From Azolla caroliniana (taxonomy: Eukaryota > Polypodiophyta), in contig JBHGNT010000006.1 of assembly GCA_043228905.1 (NCBI GenBank), positions 20,646,001-20,710,000 on the forward strand: 64,000 nt of DNA, in the 5' to 3' direction. Both the position numbers and the translations under genes were made by a program. The notes beneath the pieces were generated by a model, which was not told where the DNA came from, searched no databases, and saw nothing but the letters and a program-made list of their open reading frames with translations. Shown in pieces: positions 11,555 to 23,400 of this stretch (position 1 is the first letter of the stretch; every line of letters begins with the position of its first letter).

Positions 11555-12771
11555 ATATCTATGTATCATGGAATTCATTGATTGGGGGATACGCTGAATA
11601 TGGACCTTTTAGTGATGTTTTCAAATGTATTCAACAAATGAAGTTAGAGGAGACTATTCCAAAGGTTGTAACATATTTGTGATGCTTGAAAGCATGTGGA
11701 AGTGTAGGAGACGTTGAGAAAGTACGAAAACTATAGGCAGAGATTGTATGGGATGGTCTCAAAAGTGATATTTGTATTGAGAATAGTGTGATAGGGATGT
11801 ATGCTAGGTGTTGATCTTTGTTAGATGCACAAGATGTATTTGATACTCGTGCAAACAGAGATGTTCTCTAGTGGAATGCATCTATTATAGGATATCGTGA
11901 ACATGGCCCAACAGAGATTTTCTGTGGTTTCCTTGGTGAGGCACAAGAAATATTTTCAAAGCTTCGATTTAGAGATAAAGGGATGTGGAATATAGTGATT
12001 TTGGCCTTGGGAGTTTTTTATTTATTTTAGGGGATGGTTTTGAAGCACTAAAATGTTTTCAACGTATGCAAAGTGAAGGACTTTCTCCTGATGTGATATT
12101 ATTTCATTTGCATTTTAAAGGCTCTCATATTCTCCAAAGAGGTTTTCTAGCAAAGATTACCCATCTTGGAAGTAGTTTCGTATAGATGTATGCAAAATGT
12201 GGTGACCTAGTGAAAGTTGAACAAGTATTTACTAAACTACCCACGAAGACTATTGCTGGTTGGAATGCTCACATTAGGGATCAACGACGGCTTGGCTCAA
12301 GCCTTAACCGTTTGGCTAAAGCCTCACATCACAAGATGTATTCAATGTGGCCAAGGTTATGGTTTTGAAGCACTAAAATGTTTTCAACGTATGCAAAGTG
12401 AAGGACTTTCTCCTGATGTGATATTATTTCATTTGCATTTTAAAGGCTCTCATATTCTCCAAAGAGGTTTTCGAGCAAAGATTACCCATCTTGGAAGTAG
12501 TTTCGTATAGATGTATGCAAAATGTGGTGACCCAGTGAAAGTTGAACAAGTATTTACTAAACTACCCACGAAGACTATTGCTGGTGGAGATATGGTACAA
12601 TGGCCTACCATGTTTTTGGGCTATATTGAGCATGATAAGAATGAGGATGCTATACAACTCTATCCTCGAATGCTTGTGCAAGGCCTCTTTCCTGCTATGA
12701 TGACATTTTCTGGTATGTTGAAAGCATGTGTCGACATGGGAGAATTGGTACACATACTGAAACGAAATTAG
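11555..12771 (+). pseudogene. PPR pseudogene, downstream part
   Basis: Continues the gene interrupted at 5006. Successive PLS-type PPR motifs can be read: SWNSLIGGYAEYG, then CLKACGSVGDVEKV, then SVIGMYARC, DAQDVFD, MYAKCGD and KLPTKTIAGWNA. Each is separated by in-frame stops (for example at about 11680, 11731 and 11869) and frameshifts. The tail (about 12585-12771) reads IQLYPRMLVQGLFPAMMTFSGMLKAC and then stops. No E or DYW domain follows. Intact PPR proteins of this type act in organelle RNA editing or processing. This copy cannot make one. Confidence 0.85.
12034..12585 (+). repeat. 325-bp-period direct duplication inside the PPR pseudogene
   Basis: The 227 bases 12034-12260 recur at 12359-12585 with only a few changes (for example TTTTCTAGC versus TTTTCGAGC and GACCTAG versus GACCCAG). 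A unique 98-bp spacer lies between them. Both copies share the same in-frame TAG before MYAKCGD, so the duplication happened after the gene had already died. Confidence 0.93.
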
Positions 12772-13192
12772 ATGTTGAGATGGATCTTAGTTAAATGAAG
12801 GATTCATGGCTAGCCATTGGGATAGTCGTTTCTATTCCATCTATTTTGTAGTTTGTTAGAACTAATGGACGGATATTTTGTTTTGGGAAAAAAAGAAAGA
12901 TGCAACTCCTTGTCTAGTCCCTTGAGGATATAAAAAATAAATCAAAAGAAATAAAGAGAGAAATTAACACGTGCAAAATTTTCCCATTACAAATCCCTTC
13001 TAGGGAGTCAAATCTTACAGTTATTGCATTAGAAGAAGAACCAGCTAAAGTTGTCTGAGACTACATACAAGGCCATATGCAAGCAGTTTTCCTCTTTAAC
13101 TCCATAAAGGTGATGAAGCGCAGAGTCAAGAGAGAAATTATCATATATGAAAATTTTCCCATTAGGAATAAACTCTGTATATTTATTTACCT
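12772..13192. other. Spacer and DNA-PKcs 3' flank
   Basis: AT-rich sequence between the PPR pseudogene and the stop codon of the minus-strand DNA-PKcs gene. It should hold the 3' UTR and polyadenylation region of that gene. I see no coding motif. Confidence 0.5.
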
Positions 13193-14460
13193 TTACATCC
13201 AGGGTTGCCATCCTAGCCAAATTCTACCTAGAAGATTTACATCTGTGGCTTGATCAATCAAACAGTCAACCTGATCCTGTATAGATTCACAAAGCTTTCC
13301 ACTGATGCGAGCCCTAATATTTCGAGATGGATCACCTTGAACAATCTGTATTAGGTCATGGAAATAGGGCTTCTGAGCATGGACGGATGAATGTAGTTCA
13401 GATATGGTAATCTCTGCAGGATTCCACAAATTGAGCTTTCGATGAGCAAAATCCACTTTGAGCGCCACGTGCTTCTCTTCATAAGAGGTGGTCTCAAGAG
13501 CCTCTTCATCATTCCTCCAGCTTGAAGCTTTCATAGCTTCAGCTTTCCAGTCTACTAGGGGCTCCTTTACAAAGACATCCATGACTGCTATTATGATATC
13601 TCTGCTATTACGCAGCGCAGACAGAACATGTATCATATCAGTGCGTAGCAATCCAATGGCATCCTGAGGAAGTAAGACATTTGTGAGTTGGCGCGTCATC
13701 CTGAATGGAACAAGCTCAGGAACTGGTAGCATCATTACTCCTGTGCCGAAGCTATAACCAAAATCAATAGGAACAAGTGATCCACTTTTTGTGTCCACTA
13801 GTATATTTGATAAATGTCTATCACCCACCCCAGCAATATACCCACACATGCTCAGAACAGCAAGACTATGTTGGAACTGTTTGCGAAGAGCAAGAAATGA
13901 TTCCGCACTTGTTGTCAGCTTCAATAAGCCATTTCGTAGTGAATCCCATGGTATGCTACAAGTAAAGCTATTCATCTTTTCCTCCAGTTCATTGAACTGG
14001 GTAGTAGAATACATGTTTCTGTAACAGTTTACAATGTTTTGCGAACCTCCTCTTTTTGCAAGCCATTCATGAAATTTCATCCTGACATTAGAGGTAATTT
14101 CAGCAGAAGCACCCTTTCCAGACAATCCCAACTCAGGCAATGTACATGCCAATCCATCCTTGATAACATCATCCAAGGCGCATGTATTCTCAACAAACTG
14201 AAGCAGACCACATTTCTGGGAAACTGGGATAACTGCATATGTTCGGACATATAAATTTCGTTTTGAGCAGCCTGCATCTCTGCTTAAAATTCTATTCATG
14301 ACCTCAAAAATCTGTTCTATTCTCTGATCAAGACGCAAATCTTCACCTCCTTTCACAATAAACTTGTACTCTAGTTCATCGGATCCTCTGACTTTCAAGA
14401 CTTTGGGATGTTGCTTGGAGCTTAGAGAAACTATGGTCTGATCAAAGCTGACTACTTTCA
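13193..14460 (-). other. DNA-PKcs kinase and FATC domains
   Basis: This part of the last exon encodes the catalytic core. The ATP-contacting lysine is in FIVKGGEDLRLDQR (K3663). The catalytic loop is GVGDRHLSN with D3840, and the DFG motif is in PIDFGYSFG with D3859. The 19-residue spacing between the two aspartates equals that in human DNA-PKcs (D3922 and D3941). The C-terminal FATC segment [20 protein letters not shown] ends the protein exactly as in animals. All catalytic residues are intact, so an active kinase is expected. Confidence 0.95.
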
Positions 14461-17400
14461 CATGCAAACTCGGGTCTAACTGCTTAAAACCATTATAGCT
14501 CCCGAACATGTGAATCATATCATTCTGAGATGACCATGCATTCTTTGATTGATCAAAATCAGCCATCCATTTCGAGAACAAGCTTAGATTCAAACATCCT
14601 GACTGCAGATTTTTTAATGCTTTTTGTAAGTTGGTCATGATGCCAGCAGTAGCCTGTGTGAACTGTTTCTCATTCATTGAAAGCAGCTTGAACCCATCTT
14701 TTCCAACAGCATCAATCACTTTCTTTGAATATTCCCGACAAAACTTTACATTATACTCTCCTGAGCGGCGCTCATCTTTGATCATCGATTCTACATCTAA
14801 GCAATCATCAATCAGACTGTAGAAATGCTCTTTCGCCTTTACATTATCACCAGCTTGTAGGAAAGTTTTTACCCAAGAAAGCCCATCTCGCAGCCTTTGT
14901 TCTGGGAATGTCAAATCCTCCAGACTCCTAACCAAAATTTCAAGAATAGGAAGATTCAGGATGGAGTTTAGATGCATAGTTCTTTTTCGACCTACAGGAC
15001 CCAACCCAACCCTGCTCACATTATATGAAAAATAGACAGCTTGAGGTTGCTGTTTAGCAATATCCTCCAAGATACCTACAAAGGTTTCTCCATCATCATT
15101 ATCAAGGCTAGACAGTATTTGTGGTATCCAAGGTATAAAAACTTGCCTATTCACATCCTTTGCAATGGACTGGAATTCAGAGTCTGCATCTTTATACTGT
15201 CCTACGAGTGTTAACACCCTCGCGATGCCATGATGTGCTTCAACAGAGCTATCTAAATATATTGCTTTCATGATATGCCTCACAATCAATCTTGGATAGC
15301 AAGATACTTCAGGTAACACATCACTACCCACTTGAATCACATGCTGTAGTTCGGGTCCCCATCTTGCAACTGTTGCAGACTGCAGAAGCTCATCACAGAA
15401 AAATGAAAATTTAAGAGCTGACTTTGCCAGAGTATGAACTGAGATTGCATTCTTACAGTCATCTATTTCATATAGCCCAATACTATATGCAGAAAATGCT
15501 GACTCCAGTTGTTTTACACATTGTTTTAAAGATTCTGTATCTACAGAAACCCGAGAATGCCCTTTCATGTTTAGAAAAGCAAGCTGGATGTTTGTACTTC
15601 CTTCCAACAATTTTAGCCCAAGTTGCCACTGTTTTTTATTATATTTATGTGAAGTACTGTTAATGTAGCTTAAGACCTGTATCCAACAGAAAAAAATCAG
15701 CATACTGGTGTCATTTGTTTCTAGAACTACTGAATAAGCCTTCTGTGACTAAAGAATTTGGACATTCTCATTTGGAAGAATACAATACAGCTCAAAAAGC
15801 AAGGAAAATACGTTTACGGGTTCTCAATACAAATAGCAAAATGTACTAATATTAACCGAGTGTGAAATAGAAGCTATGCCTACTGTTACATCCACCCAAC
15901 TAAAAGAGAAAAACATAAAAATGTTGGTGGTTTAATGAATAATAATGACGCATAAAGCGCATCAGTTGAATATATCTATTTAGCATGGAAAACACTTTGA
16001 CATTGACTTTCTTGGAAAACCCATGGCATTTATATTATCATAATATATAGGCCATGGGTTTGCCAAGATAAATATAAAGCATGCACTTTACCATATTTAC
16101 CATTTGTAAGCCAGAACAATATAATTTGATAAATAACCACATTCTTCGAAGGTATGATAGATCCAAAACAGTACAATTCAAAGATTATGGGGTCAGCTCA
16201 GGAGAGCAAAATATTTGATGGAAACAAGTGCTTTAACCTCTATGGACAAACTAGAATTGAGATAAGAAGATATGCACAAAAGGATCTGCTAATTGTGCCA
16301 TTGGGATCCGGAACAGAGCGTTATATTTGCCATTTTATGAAATCAGCAGGAAATACCAAAACTTTGAGCTTCTTTGAACAAGAATTTTGACAAAATTCAC
16401 AAAGCTTTGAAGTTCTTTGAACAAGGCTCTATGGAGTGTCAAAAGCTTTGTTGAGTTCACAAAGCAACGGTAAATCTCCACCTTCCACAATGATAGCTCT
16501 TGGCCAATGAGTGCCCAATAATGAAAGCATGATAGTTGGTCATCAAGGCAGGTATCCTGACATGAGTATAGGAACAACAGTAGTGGCACTCCAAATCTGA
16601 GGAAAACTCTCACACAACTATATTGAACATCACGTTCATAACTCTGCAAGTGTAAATGCTCTGCACCTATACCAACATGATTGCGTGCACTTCCTGTACA
16701 CAATGTGTCAATAGCCTCCTTAAATTAGACATGGAAGGTGCATACCCTTGTACACCATCCTGCTATAGTAAATGTCCACCTTCATCATCCCTGAGTAAAG
16801 GAGGTAGAAGTGGGGACGCACTAATGGATCTGGTATTGCTTCGTTGGTAGTACATCATACAAAGTAGTTGCATACTCTCCCTGTGTATCTGGGGAGGTGA
16901 TAGGTGGAGGGTGTCACCTATGAGTTTCCATGCTTTCCTGGAATTTTGACCCATGAGATCCAAGACTGAGTGCTCCAGATCTCATGCAACAGCATGGCAT
17001 GTAATTATATTGAATGAGCTCCTCATGCAGGTGTAAATTTATTAAGTTTATCCTATTTTCCATGTAAGTTTATTATATTGAATAAGTTCACCAAAAATCG
17101 TAGATTTTCCACCATAATGCTTTACACATGTACCCTAACTGTATATATATATAATCCATTTGAAAGGTCAGAGACGTTTACCTGCACAAGCATGCTAATA
17201 GACTTTTGTGGATCTCTAATACTAACACGATCTGCTTCAAGGCAACGAAGCTTGATAATGTTTTTGTATGACTTATAGTCAAGCTTCTCTTTTTTGAATG
17301 ATACAAACTGGTTCATAAAACTCTGCCAGGTTACACATTATGCGGAACCCATTAGAAAGGAAAAAATGGTATGCTTTAATCCAGGCTGAACATCAGGAAA

Positions 17401-20400
17401 AACTTCCAACAACTTCTGGTAAGAACAAGTAATTGATGCTAAATTATATAACTTAATTCAATCATCGATCAACTAAAAGCAGAACCTTCTAACCTTTGCA
17501 GCTTCATAATTTCCTTGTTTCATTAAACCTCTTGAAGCAGCAAAATAAATATGTGCACGTTGCTCATCAAGCTGGGATGCCAGTTCACTTCCCTCATATT
17601 CTTCTCCTTTCTTCAAGCACCTATTAAATGCACTTTGAAGCTTCTGGAAGAAAAGCAATCTGTTCTGAACAATATCATCCCAAGCCTCAGCATCATCCAT
17701 TGTTGGAGAGGGCCATCGTTTACTCCATTCTAACATTATTCTGTGAATTAATATCCAAACATTACACGTTACTCAACAAAAGTTACAGATAAAATTAGAA
17801 AGTAAATTATAAAAGTTTACAAAGCATAATAGACCTTGACCAGTCGCAGAGTTTATTTGATCCTATATGGTCAACAAATTCATTCAATTCTGTTATTTTT
17901 TGAAGATTTGCAATGAGAATATGCCGGGCACTAGTTGCAAGAGGATGGAATTCTGCCCAATGTTTGACGAAGCTTTTGTAACACTCATGTATATAAAAAC
18001 GCGCACGATCAAACTGATCATTTGAAACTGCTAATGTCGCCACTTGTGTGCAGAAATCATTTAGGATCAAAACTTTTTTGCTATTGTCCTCTGGTATAGG
18101 ATGAAGAAACTCACAAAGTTTTGCATGATGTGTAGGCATCTTAACAGCTGCTCTAATAAACAGACTCAAGTAAGAGTCCCGTGCTCTAGGCTCCCAAAGC
18201 TTGGATAATGAATTTTCAACCTGAAAGAGAATTTCATCCATCACTGTATGCCAGTTCAACAAGCTGGCAAGACAATGCAGTCTCCGAGTATACCAGAGAT
18301 CTTGCTCAATCTCATTGGGGATAACTATCACTCAAAAAGGAAGAAAGGAGCAAATTTAAGATTTCAAAGATGCCGATGGAAATTAATGCAGTAAAGAGAA
18401 GTCAAATTGAAATATATTTTCTGATTCACCTGTTGCTTCAACTTCGTCAAATTGATCAATGGCATTGTCGTACATTTTCAAAGCTGTTGCAAGTTCACCA
18501 TCAAGCTCAGCCTCAAGGGCTTGTTGTGTTATACTAGCTTTCGTAAGGTGCTTCTTGTAAATTGATAAGACAATGTCACTCTCTCCTAGGGATCTGTAAA
18601 GATTTGAAAGCGCTAACCAAGCATGCTCTAGACTGTTTGCTTCAAAGGTTGCCTGCCCTCGTGATCCTTTATGACGCTTCCGTGAATTTCCCACATACTG
18701 CCATGGCATATTCTTTCTCAAGATTGCATTTTCCAAGTACAGAATACCTGATTGGTAATTGGTTGACTTTAAACTAACCGACCCTATTAACTCTGGCCTA
18801 ATCCAGGATTCCTTATCTTCCAGGCTGAGAGACAATGCACATGAAACAAAAGAAATGTCGTTCTCAGTTCGTTCAAACATTTTCTCAATTCCAATGTTAA
18901 CCAACGACTTTAACTCTTGCTCACTTCCAAAATATTTATCCGATGGAAGCGAATATATAGCACGAAACAAAACCAAAAGTAATAAACGTGAGAATGTAGG
19001 ATCCTTCTCTGCCAATGCAGCTAATGGATTAATGATCTCACTGTGGTTTATCTCAATATCTGGTAACTCTCCTGTTAACACATTTAGCAACCACATTCAA
19101 TAAACAATATAATATAGATCATGCTGGTTTCAGATATTACACACCATGTTATTGAGCAGAATTTCAAGGAGCTCCCTACCTACGCGATATCGTCTCAGCA
19201 TTTGGACCTTGTTAGCTCTTTCTACTGCTTGTTGTGCCATACGAGCTTCTTTTCTTTTCATTGCATTGAATACACTTCTTAATATTTGAGGCCGTGAAGC
19301 ACTTGGATGAATTAATCTTCTGGTGATTGTTGTAGAGATGCCATCATCACCAGATGCAACCTGCGATTTTAAGCCTACTGTTCTCATACCGTGTCTTTTA
19401 GAGAATGCAAACAAAGAGCTTCCACTTTCAGCTAAAGAGGCTGTCAAAGAGTTTTGTGACTGAGAAGGCTCCAAGCTTTCAGACTGTTGTATTGTTGCTC
19501 TTATCATACCAGGAAATTTCTTAATATGTATGTTCTCATCCCCTTCGTCACTTTGCACTGCTTGAGATGTAGATTGTGTGTCAAAAAACATGGGTGTCAT
19601 AGGCAGTGTTCCAGCAAGAATTGATCTATCAATAGTATACTCTTTAAATTCACACTCAGACAATGGGGCATTGAAGATTGGTCTGTTAAAATCAACTGAT
19701 TCTTCACAGAGCTGTAAACAGAAAATAATCTCCCATAAATACCAAGATGATACAAACTGCAGTCACTATCATAATGTAATGTGATTAGAATGTTAAACTG
19801 ACCTTTAACAAAAGAGAGATTCCTATGTGTACCCAATGAGATTCAATAACTGGATCATAAATATGAGTTATTATTTCAAGGAGTCTTTGCTGAGGATTTT
19901 TGTTAAGCCGAGTGTGCCAGAAGCTTTTAAGGCTTTCCCTTATGGCAGGTGAATCATCATAGAGACCCTGAAGCAGACTTTGGATCAACATCTTGTGTCT
20001 TTCCATCTTCCTTTCAGTATAAAGGTATACAAGGATTTGATAATAATGCTTTCTACATTCATCATTGTCATGTGAAATAAAAGTTTGATCTAACACGGGT
20101 AAAATGAGTTCAGTAATAGCCCCTGTTTCTGCATCTTTAACAAGCTCAGCAACTAACTGGAGAGATTTCATTTGAACAGCTTCATCTCTGTGTGTCAACA
20201 GTTTCGAAAGAAACGGCAAAACCACAGTGAAAATATTTGGAATGGCAGTAGGACATCTAAGAATGATGTTCAGTGAGAGGATTCTAAAGACTCCATGCAC
20301 ACGAGGAAGCAGATCAAAAACCATAGAAGCGTATTCTTCAAGAACAGATGGGAAATGCAGCGTGATTTTGTCTAATATGCTTAAATATTGACCCACTTCG

Positions 20401-23400
20401 CCCTCTTTAAAAATTCCAAGGAGTATCTTTTTTAACCCACTCTGCAATTGCTGCTCCTCGTAAAGGCCTTTGTCTTGATGTAGAATCATACCCAATATCT
20501 CTGCAGATGCTTCATAAACACCCTTTGCCTTCAGGTTTATGTTAGAAAGCAGAATCTTAGTCATTTCTGATTTGGGTAATTTGATGTCATCATAAATTGT
20601 AAGACCTATTGACATCATAGCACCCAACAACTGAAGACCTACTATCCTGTGCATTAACATCCCTTTATCCGATGTACTAGGAGTTTTACCTCCAGCTGTT
20701 ATATAGGAAGTAATTATACCAATGTCAACCTTGACATCATTCTTCCACCTTGACAATATGTGCTGTATAATCTCTAAGTTGGCTCGTAGAACCTGACTTG
20801 ACCCATTAGGAGTTACCTCTAGTAGATAATTCAGAAACCTTGAGAAGAGGCTTATATCTGGTAGACTTGAAACGTTCCATTCCAAAATAGTAATACATAT
20901 ATCTCTGAGCATATAATGAAAACTCTTCCCTCCCGATCTTTCAGGTTCTTTCAGAAATGGTAGCAGAACAGGGTGAATCCAGTGATATCCAAAGGGAGAA
21001 AAAATCTTTCTTGCCTTGATTACCACTTTTATAATAAAGAGGCAGACATTCATAGGCGTGCCAGCACTACTCAGAGTAGAGTGCAATGCTTTCATCCATT
21101 CAGGCATTTCATCACTAGTAGCAGTTTTGGTTTTTGAATGCAGGTGAACAATTACCCTTAATACCATGGCCAAACAGGGATGCTGATCAAAATCATCTTG
21201 ATCAGAAATTGTCATATCAGTAATACTATTATCATATTCATTTGCATCATTTGTCTCAGACGTTTCCATCACTTTCTCACTTTCACCTCCAACAAAACTA
21301 TTTATTAGAGCTGGCTCTTGACTCAGGGTAGCACCAATAACATGAAGAGATGACACAAATGGAGAAATAGATTCAGATCTGCCGGAAGTCTTTCTCTCAA
21401 GTCGCAAATTTTTAGTCACCTCTTGCAATGTTCCAAGCTTTGAAACCTCCACAGGAAAGCTATTATATATCTTATTGCAATCAATCAAATGCTGCCAAAG
21501 TGGTTTCCCGGTGAAATCCTTGAAAAGAATTGTAAATATCCTTTCTTGCTCTTGTGTGCACATCACTACTGCAGCAAGGCAATTGTAGGCTCGAATATGC
21601 AGTTCTCGCCACATTACAATATTTTCAGAAAATGGATATTGTGCAGGGTCATTTTTTGCACGGGAGTCATTTGTAGCTACTTGCATAATTTGTTGATTTG
21701 AAACCAGAGGTGTGATTGAATCTCGGATGGTAGAGCCGTCTAAGTTCAAGAAGAGGCTGGAAATTATAGAATAAGTGCAATTCTTCACTACAATATAGCC
21801 TTGTTCTTCCTCTGAAAATTTGTGCTGGCCCAAAGGTGGTTTCTCAGAAATTGTAATAAAAAAACCTTTGATATGCTTTACGAACCAATTCACGTTAAAA
21901 TCCAGAGGTGCTGCATCTAGGATGGGAATTAAAACAATATCTGTAAGAACTTGTTTCAATGTAGGAGCCTTAATTCCATCATGAATAACTTCTAAGCACT
22001 TCGCACAAACAGATGTCCTCTGATCCGGTATGGCCATTGCATACTGTTTAAGAGCTCTGATAACTAATTTTCTAGCCAACGGTATGCAGTTTTGCAGAAT
22101 AGGAAATAGCACTTCCAGTAGCTCTGAGTTTTTACTCGAGCAGACTGCTTCCAATATCCCATTTAGGGTTTGGAGATACGTTGCTCGCTGTGTTGAGCCA
22201 GGAGGTAAATCAGCTTCACGCACAAGTAAAAATGTGGTTACAATACTTATCAGCACATTTAGGAGTCGGTTGGAGAACATGTGTGCACTAGTAGCATTGG
22301 CAAAGCTTGGAACTAGGGCAAGTGCACTGTTTTGCACTATGAGATTCAAGCTTTTACTTGCAGGATCAGGCACTGAATTTACAGTAGAGGAAGATCCACC
22401 AAGCAGAGACAAGAAACTGTCCACTATAAACTCAAATGAAGGGTGAGTACATGACAACACAATCTGACAGTCTGAATCCAGAACCAGCAACTTGTTCAGA
22501 ACCTCCAAAAAAAATAACTTATCATTGTAGGAACCATCCAATTTAGACAAAGGTGTCAGGAAAGAGATGTGATTCATGAAAACATTAAGAAAACTACAAA
22601 TTGTCATTATATTTCCCTCTGTCCTCGTATGCATATAGTCATCCAGAAGTGCACTTAATATTAGCCGTGCTGTTGGATTTTGAGGGGTTCTCTTTAGTAG
22701 TATCGGCAAGATTTCATTGTATGAAAACTTGAGATGATGGATTAGGACAGTACGGAATTTGACATAGAAGGCACTTCCAGCAGTTAAATGGCCATCTGAA
22801 GAACTTGCTACTGGTGGTTCATCAAAGACAACCTCAAGCACCCTCTCGACTTTCATACCTAGAGACATGCAAAGAGAGAAAATATCTTCAGAAAACTTTA
22901 CAGTTACACTTGTGCTGTTCTTGCTTGCTGCAAAAATATACATCAGCAAATTCTCTGCAAGAGATCTTGACTTCTCAATACCCAAGGCGGGCAATAACAG
23001 CCCTGCAAGAAGAAGATGTTGATACCCTCTAAGAAGGCACTCAATACTTATCAATCCTTTAGATCCTGAGAATTCAGTATTCCCATGTGAAAGGTTCAGA
23101 TTAGCCAGGTCTAGTTCTGGTCTGTCCAGCAGCAATTTCAAGCACTCCAAGATTTTTTCTTTCAAATTGGACGAGCAGACCATCAACAGCTTCATTATTC
23201 TTATGGCTCCTCTTAACAAAGCATCACCTTTGTCGGGCATGTGTTTGATAGCAATCTCCTGTGGTGACAACAATAGCAAGCAGAGAACTTGCACAAATTC
23301 AGGGTCATCAAATGGTACAATTTTACAAACATATGTGTAGTTGGTTATGTGATCTTTATCATGAAGGTGAACATCATCACTCTTTATTACAAATCCATTG

